Assembly: GCA_019916065.1 (NCBI GenBank)
Contig: CM034234.1
Location: 14,924,520 to 14,988,519 of the forward strand
Length of the DNA: 64,000 nucleotides
Reading direction: 5' to 3'
Source of the DNA: Vitellaria paradoxa
Lineage: Eukaryota > Streptophyta > Magnoliopsida > Ericales > Sapotaceae
The notes under the pieces were generated by a model, which saw only the letters and a program-made list of their open reading frames with translations, had not been told where the DNA came from and made no database searches. This document shows positions 1 to 11,030 of this stretch, one piece after another (the stretch's first letter is position 1; each line of letters begins with the position of its first letter). The translations under genes were made by a program, and so were the position numbers.

Positions 1-400
1 TTTTATGAATGAACTATAGAAATATAAGTTTGTAATGTTAATTATCAAATAGAATTGTAATATTTTTTAGAGATCAAATTGTTAACTTATAATCACTATT
101 GTGACTAATGTACGAATCATATTAATTAGAAACAATTACTGCACTATTATTCAGTAAGTGTATAATTTTTTTTATGAAACAATTTATGAAAATATTAAGT
201 TTGTAATATTCATTATTAAGTACAGTAGTAATATTTTTTAGGAATCAAATTATTAAATTATAATAGTTATTGAGATTAATATATTGTGAATCATATAAAT
301 TAAATATCTGATTGGGGAAAAAAAAACCAGTACACTATTATTCAATAATTTTACAATTATTTTTGTAAAAATTGAATTATTATAAATATTTAGTGATTTT
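1..400. repeat. Diverged AT-rich tandem repeat, period about 170-190 bp
   Basis: Two degenerate copies follow one another. The words aagtttgtaat (near 26 and 197) and cactattatt (142 and 333) recur in the same order, as do aatattttttag and an atcaaatt-ttaa segment. The spacing varies between 171 and 191 bp because of indels. A third partial copy may begin near 359. No coding potential is seen. The period resembles plant satellites, but two decayed copies do not support that label. Confidence 0.5.
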
Positions 401-444
401 GATTTTATCCTTAATCATGTGATTTAAAACCTCGTAATCTAAAC

Positions 445-1557
445 TAGTTTTAGATCTGTTTCGGTGGATTTTGTGGAGCGGTGTTCAATGAAGGTGGGAA
501 GGGTAACAGGTGCACTTGTAGTGCCATAAATGGAGGAGGGGAGTAGGAGGTTACAAGAGGATTTCCCCCAAATATTGTTTGTTGTAGTGAATAGGGAGGC
601 AACTGTGGATGAATACTTTAGGTTAGTGGATGGGGCTCCTTTTGGTACATGGTATTGCGAAGAGATGCAATGGTTAGGAGATAGGGGAGCTTTTGGATTC
701 ATTGGACACACCGTATGGTATTAAGTTTGAAAGGGAAGGAGGAGGGGGAGGGGGAGACAGGGAAGATGAACTTTATTGGGAGGCTTCCAAGACATGCTGC
801 TTTTCTGTTAAATCTCTCTGTCATAGTTTTTTGGGGAGGAAGAGGTAGATTTCCTTGGGACAAGTTGTGGGGCTGTGGGGCCCTTTTGAAGGTAGCCTTC
901 TTTATGTTTTGTGCAGCGTGGAAAGGGATTCTTTCTTGTGACAACTGGTATAAGAAGTGGATCATTATAGTCAACTGATGCCTGTTGTGCAATTGTAATG
1001 GGGGAATCAGTTTTTCATTTATTGGTTCATTGCTAGTCAGCTGGGTGCTTGTTGTGCAAATGTAATGGGGTATCAGTCTCTAATTTATTAGCTCAATACT
1101 TCAATTCTAGTAAGGAATTTTGGAATCAGTCTCTAATTTATTAGTTCAATACTTCAATTCTAGTAAGGAATTTTGGAATTTGGATTTGTCATGCTTCAAG
1201 ATGTCCTAGGAAGGTACCTCATTTTTTATTTAGTGGTGGGGTGCTTGAGTCGGCAAATGGCAGGAAAGTTTAGAATTTGATCCCTTTTTGCATCAGCTGT
1301 TTAGTCTAGCGCAAGAGAAATCAAACATTTCAAGGAATTGAGCGGCCCTTACATAAGCTGAAGTGTTTATTTTTATCTTCTTTTTAGGTGTCTGGTCGTG
1401 TGAATTTATATGTACATTTTTGGATTTCTTTGAGGTTTTGGAAGCTTAGTCTTTGTTTTATTATTATTATTATTATCATCATATAGTTGATAGAGCTTTT
1501 GTAAATGGGTGACATCTCCTTGATGTCTTTTAATACAGTTATTACCTTTACCTCCCC
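445..1557 (+). pseudogene. Decayed 3' fragment of an L1-type LINE (ORF2 C-terminus plus 3' UTR)
   Basis: Successive frames, broken by frameshifts and stops, spell the C-terminal end of plant L1 reverse transcriptases. In order I can read NREATVDEYF (near 590-620), DELYW followed by FSVKSLC (near 768-820), KVAFF then AAWKGILSCDN (889-955), a C-x2-C pair, and ESVFHLLVHC (near 1004-1033). The last parts match the zinc-binding RT-associated domain (zf-RVT) of this family. Further on, HKLKCLFL (near 1360) fits the extreme C-terminus, followed by a 3' UTR with TTA repeats. At least three frameshifts and an in-frame stop make it non-functional. The catalytic RT core and endonuclease are absent, as is usual for 5'-truncated L1 copies. 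The left end is uncertain. Confidence 0.75.
1072..1177 (+). repeat. 53-bp tandem duplication inside the L1 fragment
   Basis: The segment beginning atcagtctctaatttatta occurs at 1072 and again at 1125. It runs through taaggaattttgg both times and differs at about one base. It is a local duplication after insertion, because it interrupts the decayed zf-RVT region. Confidence 0.85.
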
Positions 1558-1574
1558 CCCCCCGGGGGGGGGGA
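1551..1574. other. C-run/G-run palindrome at the L1 3' boundary
   Basis: A run of about ten C is followed directly by about ten G, which makes a perfect self-complementary homopolymer palindrome just after the L1 3' UTR. No function is evident. Homopolymer length here is likely to be unreliable. Confidence 0.6.
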
Positions 1575-2507
1575 ACTAAACTCGTTTTCTTACTTATCTC
1601 AATTCAATGCTATGAAATTACCTTTATACCATTAGTATTAATAAAATAAAATACAAAAAAAATAATAATAATAATAAAGAAAGAAAATTGAGAATTAGGT
1701 TCTTTCGTTATTGTTTGATACCTATGGAAAAGAAGTGGAAGAAAAGGAGAAAATAAAACTCTCTCTTTTATGTTTAGTTTATTAGATTAATAATAGAAAA
1801 AAGTAATGATCATTTATATATATGTATTATTACTAATTTATATATATATAATATAAATTTAAAATATTAATGTGAAGCATAATAATTGAAAGTACTAATA
1901 TAAAAATTCACAAAAATATTTAATAAATTATACAATTAATTTTTACCCAAAAAAAAAGCACCATTTCATAATATATAAGTATTTTTTATTAATGTTAAGG
2001 TTATAAAGGTAATTTCATATAGTTGAATTGGTCAAAAGTTAAGCTTTGGATGAAAAATCTAATAGAGGGGGTTCAAGTGAATGTAATACAAAACTTAAGA
2101 GGTTCAAGTGCATATTTATGAAACTTGTGAGTCTAGGTGCACAAAGTTGAAAAAACAGGAGTGTAAATGAAATAAACCCTAATTTTAATTGTCTTAAATG
2201 TATTAACAAGTTGACTCTATTTCCTTTTACTTTCACCAAACATGAGATGTTCTCCCTTATATTTAATTCTAAAAGACACAATAAAAATATTTATTGCCTA
2301 TAAATTCCAAACTAATTCAAAGTAGTACTTATCCAATCAGCGTCAGAATAAATTTTAAGGAGAAAAACATAAGAAACAATTTAGAAATTTGGTGTTTTAA
2401 TAGTTTAGGTGTCTAATAAAAGAGGGACGATATATATATGTATATATTTTACTGCAATGATACAAAAAACATTAAAAAAATCTTATAAATATGTCAATTT
2501 ACAAATG
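1575..2507. other. AT-rich left flank, no gene seen
   Basis: The stretch has simple repeats (TAA near 1662, TA near 1818-1850) and no convincing open frame. Short reading frames across 2039-2281 lack recognisable domains. This is the last sequence before the tandem array and it is not repeated later in the window. Confidence 0.6.
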
Positions 2508-4272
2508 ATCATTCTTTATCTCTTAATTAGTTACGTATAAAAACTAAGTGTATTGTAATAACCTTTTACAAGAGAAAAAGTTTTGTACCACATACTTCCA
2601 GTAAAATAGTTCCATAGAGAATCTATTTTGAGAGGAAGTAGTACTTTCTACTTCTACATTTTATATTTTTTTTAGATGAACCTGAACCATCTTTCTATTG
2701 TAGTGCTAGGTTCAATCATTTTTAACTTTTGTTTTTATTATATATACGTATATATCTTGATCTTGTATTAATTAATTGTATGATAAATATTGTTTTAATT
2801 TAAGAGATATCTTGATCTTGTATTAATTACTTGTATGATAAATATTGTTTTAATTTAAGATGTCTAGTAGAAAATGTGAATTTGGATCTGAAAAATGAAA
2901 AAGAGGGGCTCTTGATATATTTAAGTGACATCAATAAAAGAAGTTAAATACGACACTAATAGAAAAATTAAATGAATTAATTATATTATAAATAAAAAAT
3001 AGTTATAGTATTTTAATTAATCTTAAAAATAAAATTTTAATATATAATTTTTATATTTCAAAAGGCTAGAATAATTATTCTTAACATTGAGTTAGTCTTG
3101 CGAGTGGAGCGTTGCATGTGAGGGGGCATGTTGGGATTTTATACCATATCAGTAAAGTCAAGCCTCCTAAACTGATATAAGATCCAATGGAATATTTCCC
3201 CCAATAACCGAGTTTAAGTTGGATGCTTTAACATAATTGAAAGTTGGTATATTTGTAATTCAAGAGAATTAAATGCATGCATTTGGTTCCTTGGCCCAAT
3301 TCTACTCTCGCTTCTGGTGTTTGAGCTACGTGAAGTTTTTAAATAAGCTTTACTTTAAGATGAATTACTAGTTTTTTCACTAATGACATGCTTGAATCTT
3401 GAATTTGTGGAGGGAAAAGAAAAGTGAAAGGAAAATATAGGAAAACAAAATGTAATGAGAGGCAGTTAAATTAATTTATTGTTTTGATTAGGTTAGAAAA
3501 ATAAGAAGACAATGAATAAATATTTGTCAAAAAGTTTCAATTTTTATTTGATTAATCGTAAAAAAAAAATGAATATATATATATATATATAAGTAATTTC
3601 ATTTCCTTTCCATTTTCTTTTGCCTCAACAAATCCTTGACTCAAACATACTACATAAATAATTGAGAAAATCTTATGAGCTTGCAAGGATCCTTGTTAAA
3701 TCATGACAGCTCATTTCATTCGCAGGCTAACCACGGGGTTCAAGAATTTGTTGATTTTTCAATTCGCAATGTGTTGTTGAGCATTTTGTGAAATAATAAA
3801 TGATGAGTATGAAAAACTAAAATAATCAAATCAGGGCAAGATGTGGGCTCTGCTCTTCTTTTTCTATAAATTTGCTGTTACTCAAGCTTAGTGGCCCTCG
3901 GATCACTTGTGAAATGGAAACAAAACAAAGAATTTGCTCACTCACTTAACATGCTTAAGTCACCCCCGCATCCGCCATTTTGTATGAATGTCCTTTAGGA
4001 CTTTGCTGAATGGGATTTCTCACATAATTTCCAAATATGGCATGGAAAAATTTCTCATGAAATTCATCATTTCTTGTGCCTTTATTTGTTTGTTTTTCTT
4101 GTTTATTCAGAATTAATTACACATTTTTTCCCCAGAATTATTTGAGACTATGATTATTGTTATTTTTAAATATCTATGGCCTGCTTAACTTGCGCATTTT
4201 AACTTCTTAGATTTTAAATTGGTGATTTTCATAAATGGCTCCAGCTCATATTGGTTCTTTTGATCCCCACAG
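2508..4272. other. Unit head, probably ARL1 intron and repeats; no gene seen
   Basis: AT-rich DNA holding a 55-bp tandem duplication (2753-2862), an AT microsatellite near 3574-3591, and a pyrimidine-rich acceptor tract before the exon at 4273. I looked for ARL1 exons encoding the P-loop or the WDLGGQ motif and did not see them. The stretch 3080-3250 (gttgggattttatacc and what follows) has the look of a dispersed plant repeat tail, but I cannot classify it. Confidence 0.5.
2753..2862 (+). repeat. 55-bp tandem duplication
   Basis: The segment tatcttgatcttgtattaat starts at 2753 and again at 2808, each followed by a tgtatgataaatattg word and a ttaatttaag word. It is kept in every unit (for example 18657 and 18712 in unit 2), so it predates the array. 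Confidence 0.9.
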
Positions 4273-6002
4273 GCCTTATTGGAGATGCTATTTTCCTAAT
4301 ACTCAAGCAGTAATATATGTTGTTGATTCAAGTGACACTGATAGGCTGGTTATTGCAAAAGAGGAGTTTCATGCGATTCTGGAGGTATCTATCGCTGTTT
4401 TATGCTTAATATGATATGAAAATCTGTTTTATGTGGGCCAAGGATCATTAGAAATTTGTACTGTCACATTTTGGCATAGCATGGGTGTCTCTGAAGGGGA
4501 TGACCATATTTTTGGAAGTTGGTGAGGTGTCAAAATCCCTAAGCATAGTACATGAGTGTGGGATCTTATTCCATTTTATATTCTTTGATTGGTATTTTTT
4601 TTTTGGGGGGGGGGGGTAGAGGAAGCTCCAGACTTTTGTACAGGCTGAAGATATATAGTCACTTTTGTACAGGCTGAAGATCCAGACTTACTTTTCTATT
4701 TGAATTTTGTAAATAGCTTAGAGTTGTAATTCGACCTTTGGATCTTTTTATAGATTGTATTTATGATCCTTTTATAAAATTTTGATTACTTATTGGAAAA
4801 AAAAAAAAGAAGAACAAAAAAATATCACAATCTGTTCACTAAAGAAGTTTTTTTAAAAAGAAACGGATGTAGCTCATTGATTCGTGTTGAAGCTTCCATA
4901 TATTTATGGAAAGGGACGCATGAAGTGTAAGTGTGTCTTCAAGTGTTCAAATAACGAGGAAAGGGTGATTTTGGAGGCTATCAGCAACTTTCTTCCTAAG
5001 GTTATCTTTATAGTTCATGATGTGAGATGTAATGCCAGAGACTGAGGTAAGAGTGCTATGCTGCCTCTGGTCACCTGGTTGCTTGAATAATCTTAGTCTA
5101 GGTTCTGAAAAATGTATTCATATGGCCTTTCTTTTCCTCTGTTATTTGCTCATGAAATTTATCTTTATTTATTCAAGAAGGAAATAATCTCATGTGAAAC
5201 ATAATCCTTGACAGAAATGAACAGATAAAAGAATTTGTGTTACTTACCAAAAAAAAAAAGGAATTTATGTTGTCAACTCCAATTAGTTTGGGACTAAGGC
5301 TTCATTGAGTTGAGCTGAGCAAGAAGGAAATACTAGTCCCTTTGTTGGTTCCTGTTTTGTCTTGGTTTTGCAATTGTCATACCTGCATTATGGTGAATCT
5401 TAAATTGATATCTTAGAACACGAGTTCATGTGCTTTTGTTTTTGGTCAGGAAGAAGAGCTGAAAGGTGCCGTTGTTCTCATTTTTGCAAACAAACAGGTG
5501 CATCTTATTATCCCCCCCCCCCTCTTTTTCCCCTGTGAATAAAAAGTAAAATAATTGACAAATGAAGTTGTACATGTTCCGTGGATGTAAGAGCATCTTT
5601 ACACACCACCTTAAAGATGTGGATTTCCTTTTTCCCTTTTATCTTCCGGTTGACAGGATCTTCCTGGTGCACTTGATGACGCTGCAGTGACCGAGGCCTT
5701 GGAGCTGCACAAGATAAAAAACCGCCAGTGGGCTATTTTTAAAACTTCTGCGATAAAAGGGGAAGGCCTATTTGAGGGTTTGGACTGGTAAGCTTGACTT
5801 TTTGATGAAAGTATTGGTTCTTCTGTGTTTGGGCATTAGTGCTTCTGGATTAATTGCGTATAAGCTCCAGCATTCTCAAATACTGCTTTCACGATGTACA
5901 AAATTTGTTTGATTTCTGGTTCTAAGAAAGCCTTGCTCAAGTCTAGTAATAATTACCTGCTTTTATAGGTTGAGCAATACATTGAAGTCTGGAGGTGGCT
6001 AG
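4273..6002 (+). CDS. ARL1: ARL1 (ARF-like GTPase), last four coding exons, unit 1, intact
   Basis: Exons lie at 4273-4384, 5450-5497, 5657-5787 and 5969-6002, all with AG/GT borders, and join in one frame. The first begins at the third base of an Arg codon and encodes [20 protein letters not shown] and HAILE. The next is [16 protein letters not shown]. The third gives [19 protein letters not shown] to GLFEGLD. The last gives [10 protein letters not shown] and the stop TAG. This matches the C-terminal 107 residues of plant ARL1, a Golgi-associated GTPase of the ARF family. The guanine-specificity motif NKQD (split by an intron) and the TSA motif are present. The N-myristoylation site, P-loop, switch I and WDLGGQ are absent from the window and should lie on upstream exons. 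Unit 1 has no frameshift and no LINE, so it is the best candidate for the 3' end of the working gene. Confidence 0.9.
5171..5187 (+). other. Empty LINE target site in the ARL1 intron
   Basis: The 17-mer attcaagaaggaaataa occurs once here, flanked by tttattt on the left and tctcatgtgaaac on the right. In units 2-4 the same word flanks both ends of an RTE LINE. This is therefore the pre-insertion allele of the target site. Confidence 0.95.
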
Positions 6003-7731
6003 CTTATGGGAGGAGAAACAAAAACTAGGCGCCGCATAGAAAAAGTCTGAACCAAGTCGGGTTGACACTGTTTGTTTACTTGGTATGATCTTTGATAGAG
6101 ATTTTTGTATTGCGTTCAGCTACAACTTTTTCATTTTTCACTAATTTTTCTATCTTTTTTTTTTTTTTTGGGGGGGGGGGGGATGATGAAAAACTAACAT
6201 ACATGTTAAATTTTCATTGGGGATATAATATTTCGCTGGTTTTACTGTGTTTCCGGTCATATTTTTGGGGTACTTTTGGCCTTGTCCTTCACTGGAATGG
6301 TATATAAATTATCTTGCAGAACATAATTAACTGTTACTATATAAATTATTTTACTTGAAATTCCCTCTTGTTTTCATACTATGTAAATCAACTTTGTAGG
6401 TTTTGTATGGTGAGCCATTGAATAATCAGACTAGACAAATGTAAGGAAGAAAAAGGGTAGCTAACATATTTTTGGTATTAGTTATGTGATATCAAAGTTG
6501 AGTCATCCGATTTCAATAAAAGTAAATTTAAAAATTCATGTTTAAAATTTTTAAACTTACTTTTTGTTGTGAATTGTCTGATTTTGATCGAATGGTTCAT
6601 AATTCGATGTCACGTGGCTAACATTAAAAGTGATATTAGCCTTTCTAAATTGGGCATGGAATTACTTCTGCATTTCATGTTTAACTGTGGATTGCCTGTC
6701 ATCTACAGCCTGGGATACAAGGGAAACTTCTAGTTTTTGCTAGTTTGATTTTCCCACATTTGAAGCACTCAATTTTTTTATTTTCCCATAAAAATACAGT
6801 GTTTTGTGAGAATCATTAAGGCTCCGTTTGATGGCCAGAAATTTCAATTCAATGGATTTGAAATTAAATTTTATGAAAATATAAGTGGTAAGAGTTTAAT
6901 TTATATAATAATACATTGCAAGTTTTTATAATTATTACGACTTTGGTAATGGTGTCACTAGTTCTTAATATGGTGGAGCAAAATTATTGTGAAAGGTTTT
7001 AAATAGTTACGTTTTTGTGGTAATATTAAATCTCTCATAAAATTTGTCTAAACATACAAAGTTACATTTGAGCAATTTTAATAAGATAATTAATGTCAAA
7101 TTTTTTGATTTCAAATCTGTATATACAAAATACAACTAAATTCATATCTAGGTTTTGAATTTGATGATATATCCATCATTTTTCCTCATTTTAGTGGTAA
7201 GCTATTGTTTGCCCTTTTGTTTTTGGTATCTCTCTATTTGTGGTGACTTTTTAATTTTAAACGTTAAGATGGCATTTGGTTTATTTTTTTATTTTTTACT
7301 TTTATTTTTTATTTTGAACTCATTTTGTTATTTTGTGCTTTTAAAAATAAGAAAAATAGTTTAAAATGTATTTGGTCATTTGTATTTTTAAAACTTGTTT
7401 TATAAAACATAAAATGGGTTTAAACATGAAATGAAAAAAGGCAAAATAAGTGTTTTTCACCCAAAATAAGGAAAATTTCAAAACAAGAAAAATAGTGTAT
7501 TTTTTATTTCTTTATTTTGGAATTTTTAAAATATAAAACACATAAAACAGAAAATAAAAAAATAAATCAAATGACGCTTGAAAGTCTAAAATTTTAATTC
7601 ATTGAAATATTAAACTTTCTACATTAAATGAGTTAAATCAACTCCTTAACTTGGCTAAAAAGTCAAAAGATTTTCTAATAAAGGACTGTAATGTAACAAA
7701 TTAAGACTTTTAGGTCTTTTACACTACTAGA
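6003..7731. other. ARL1 3' UTR and AT-rich downstream DNA
   Basis: After the stop codon comes a plausible 3' UTR, then a T15-G13 homopolymer junction at 6155-6182 and AT-rich intergenic sequence up to the CACTA end at 7732. Short frames at 6092-6307 and 7155-7364 are rich in F, L and Y and look like translated AT-rich DNA. No other gene is seen. Confidence 0.55.
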
Positions 7732-8020
7732 AATGAAAGTATTGAAGACCGAGAGAACAAGCGACCACTTTGTATGGTGTATTTTTTTTGATCAATTTAA
7801 AAAAACAGACGATCACCTGAAACAGTTGTCTAAAACTCTCTTGTAACCTTCAAAAGTTTCCCCTTCCCCGCTCATTTTGGCCTTAACCCTTCTTTATCTC
7901 CTCTGTTTACCTTCATTCTCCTTCTCTCCCTCCCTCGTTGTCCTCTCCTCCTTTGTCATCGCCCTTCTCCTACATTGGAACTCCTCTCGTCAGCAGGTTA
8001 GCTCTCTCTCTCTCTCTCTT

Positions 8021-8184
8021 CCTGGGCACCGATTTAAAATTTTTTTATATATCTAGTTTTAATAATAATATATGATTTTGGGGATAATATTTTATTTGTT
8101 ATTATATTATATGTTTTAATAACAAAAATCATACATTATTATTAAAACCTAATATATAAAAAATTTCTAAATTGGTGCCTAGGG
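8021..8184. mobile_element. Small hairpin MITE inside a CT microsatellite
   Basis: The arms are near-complementary over about 60-70 bp. The left arm runs from cctgggcaccgattt to atatatgattttgg. The right arm runs from aaaaatcatacatt to ggtgcctaggg. The loop is about 40 bp of A/T. It is flanked on both sides by (CT)n, so it probably inserted into the microsatellite. No clear target duplication can be scored because of the CT repeat. All complete units carry it. Confidence 0.65.
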
Positions 8185-8185
8185 C

Positions 8186-8187
<2 letters not shown>

Positions 8188-8224
<37 letters not shown>
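8188..8224 (+). repeat. CT microsatellite
   Basis: Uninterrupted TC dinucleotides just right of the hairpin MITE. It is longer here than at the matching site in units 2 and 3. Confidence 0.95.
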
Positions 8225-8228
<4 letters not shown>

Positions 8229-8580
8229 TTAATCAGTTGGTTGGTTCATCTCCCTCGGTCGGCAAACTGAATACAGCTCTTCACCGGTCACGTTTTTTTA
8301 TTTTTTATTTTTATTTTTTGCAGGTGCTGTTTTATTTTTTTGCTGGACTGTTCAAAAATTTTGCTGTTAATTTTAATATGCTGTTACCGGGATGTACATT
8401 TATATGCTGTTTGTGATTTTGTTTGTTGTTTAATTGTATGCTGTTTGTAATTTAATTTATATCATTTACATTTATCTTACGTAAATTTCATTTGTGATTC
8501 TGGCCTGTGATTTATACGCTGTTACTGGGCTGTGTTTATGTTGTGATATCATGTATGTACATTGCAGATTTAATTAGTTT

Positions 8581-9677
8581 ATGGTGTGAGAAATTATGAG
8601 TAATTTATACTAAGATATGGATTAAATTGGTGTATGAATTAAATTAAAGAATGCCAAAGGTAGTGAGTCATGATTTTTGTCATTTTGATGTCAAATAAGT
8701 TTTAAGGGTCTGGTGGGAGTTAAGTTCCTGATTTTTAAGAAAATAGTATTTAGTTTCTAATTTTTATTTATTTTAAAATTTTCATAGTTTGAGACACGTC
8801 TAAAAAAATATTTTTGAAATAAAAATATAGCACAATTTAATTCTTAATATTGAAATGTACGAAGAGATGCTGAATTAAATTATATTACACAAATTAAATT
8901 AAATCCACTCACTGTAAAAAAAAAAATAATGATGAAAATTAATTGAATCACAAAAAATAAGTAATTCAACATTCCTCAAAATTCAATCACAAACCAACCT
9001 CAAAATTAATTCAACATCCTTTCATTATAAAAAAAAAAAAAAAGAAAGAAAAAGAAGAAAGAGGAAGAATAAAAATTAAAAAGAGAAAGAGACCCATGTA
9101 AATTAAACCCTGGTCAACATTCTCCCATAAATAAATAAGTAAAATAAATTTTTACAAAATAACAACTTATTTAATCAAACTAAGATCAATTAATTATTAA
9201 AATATTTTTTTCTAAATATATGTAATGAATAATAAATTGTTATTTAAGTGATATACCCTTTAGTTTGTTTTATTAAAGTAATACTATTGAAATATTAATC
9301 TATGATTAAAATTATTTTTAATAAATAATAATTACTTATTAAAATAATTTATTTGATTAAAATGATTTATTAAATAAAATTTATTTCTCATAAATTTTAA
9401 TTTACTAGATTACGTATTGTATTAATATAATTTATTAAAATTATTAGTTTATTTGAATAAGCTTAAATTAGATGTTTTATTAAAATATTTTATGAAAATA
9501 AATTAATTTGAAACTAAGAATAATTTATTATTAAAATAATTACAATTGAAATGTTAGTCTATCATAAAATTAATTTTTATAATTTATTGTTTTAGTTAAC
9601 ATTATATATTTTATTAATATATATTCTACTAAAATTAGTTATTATTAAAATAAAAATTGAATTTACATTGAATTTTA
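8581..9677. other. AT-rich stretch, no gene seen
   Basis: Low-complexity DNA with a polypurine tract near 9030-9095 and many short A/T words. No open frame or RNA gene is supported. Confidence 0.5.
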
Positions 9678-9710
9678 CTAGTATTTGCCCGTGCCTTTAG
9701 GCACGTGGAC
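9678..9710 (-). mobile_element. Helitron-like 3' terminus (minus strand)
   Basis: Read on the minus strand, a GC-rich hairpin (CGTGCC, loop TAAA, GGCACG; 9690-9705) is followed by ggcaaata and CTAG, then T. That is the arrangement of Helitron 3' ends: a short hairpin, CTRR, and insertion between A and T. I could not identify the 5' TC end, which should lie to the right on the plus strand. In unit 2 the stem is mismatched. Confidence 0.45.
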
Positions 9711-11030
9711 AAATAAATGGGCTTAAGAGATTATAGTGTAAAAGGCATTGCAACGTTGAAATGTAAAAATAAAAGGTTTGGATTTATTTAAGATTAATTA
9801 ATTTTGTCAAATAATATTTATTAATTTATTTAACAACATTTATCAATTCAATCAAATTTATTTTGATAAAATCCTCACCCTTTATCTCTACACTTTAGCC
9901 CCTACAATACATTTTGCATTGCAGTCCACTGAAACCTCGAATAAATTCGTAAGATTAAAATTAAAATAAAAAAATTCACTATAAAGATAAAAATCATTAA
10001 TTAAAAGAGATTAGTAGTTAATTTCCTTAAAATAAATAAAGAAAAATCAACAGTATGGAACAAAAACGAAAATATGAATGAAAAATTAAGTGACCAATTG
10101 TACGAAAAAGTTAAGCAAAAAAAAAATAATGAAAAAAAAAAAGAAGTAAAGAAATAAGATGAAATGCAAAAAATAATGCATCTATGAAGATAAAATCATC
10201 ACTGTTGTGAGCCGCTCGATAAAAATTGGACGGTTCACAACAAAAGTAAATTAAAAAATTTTTATTTATAATTTTGAAATTTATTTTAATTGTGAACTGC
10301 TCAATTTTAATCGGCGACTCATAACTTTGATGTCACGGGGACTAAATTCTTCTCTTCCAATGATAATTTTTGAAGTAAAATTATTTTATTTTTTCTTTTT
10401 CTTGACTTTGAGTAAAATAATTTTTGAGTAAAATGGTCGTGGAACCTCATTTCTTTTGATGAGATATATAAGAAATGTCAACGATGGTTATTCAAGTACA
10501 CGTACAATCAAAAATTAGTGGCGCTCATTTTATTAGATTTGAGAGAGTTGACGTGTGTTTGGTACAATGAAAAATGATAAAAAATTTAAAAATTTTTAAA
10601 AATTATTTACTTTTTATTTCATTACACGAATTATGAATTCATAAATTATTTTAAATTATTTATTTTATCTTACTTTTTGTTACTCTAAACAAACACATAA
10701 TAGTACTACGGACTTGTAATCAAAATTATTGAATTAAAATTCTAACTGTTAAGATATATTTATGTTTTTTTAAAAAATTAAAACAATATAAATATATCTA
10801 AATTGTTAAATTAAAAATTAATGATTTTTAATCAATATTACAAAACTGACATAGCATTAATACGTTGTAGTCTCCCTTTTCATTTCATTTGGTGAGGTCA
10901 AAAACGTCAATATTAGTTGAACTTTGGACAACTCGAGGAAGGGCAAAAAGCTAGAATTGTATGTATCCATACATAATTTTTGGGAAATTGGTCAATATTT
11001 AGATCGTGAGGGGCATTTGGTAATCCTATT
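9711..11030. other. AT-rich intergenic DNA with imperfect palindromes
   Basis: No gene is seen. Two imperfect inverted repeats stand out: gttgtgagccg paired with cggttcacaac (10204-10240), and a related tgtgaactgctc segment at about 10290-10333. Their shared wording suggests ends or internal parts of an unclassified repeat. Confidence 0.4.

Larger units (their letters stand above)
7732..8580 (+). mobile_element. Orphan left end of a CACTA (En/Spm) element
   Basis: The sequence starts with CACTACTAGAAAT, the canonical CACTA terminus. Within 60 bp comes a GCGACCACTTT subterminal word. A pyrimidine-rich leader and an intron-like region rich in tgctgtt follow, as in plant CACTA elements. I could not find a matching right terminus in the unit, so the element is truncated or disrupted. 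The right limit given is approximate. Confidence 0.55.

Noticed and set aside
1..400. Centromeric satellite
   Set aside because: Only about two diverged copies with variable spacing are visible, which does not support a satellite array.
1551..1574. C-run/G-run palindrome as a terminator or regulatory hairpin
   Set aside because: It sits at the end of a dead LINE and is probably distorted by homopolymer calling.
2508..4272. Upstream ARL1 exons in the unit head
   Set aside because: I looked for the P-loop and WDLGGQ coding words in each frame and did not find them. An intronic match is the simplest reading.
7155..7364. Phe/Leu-rich frame that could pass for a membrane peptide
   Set aside because: It lies in AT-rich intergenic DNA. 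Hydrophobic residues arise from TTT and TTA words, and it has no domain or gene context.
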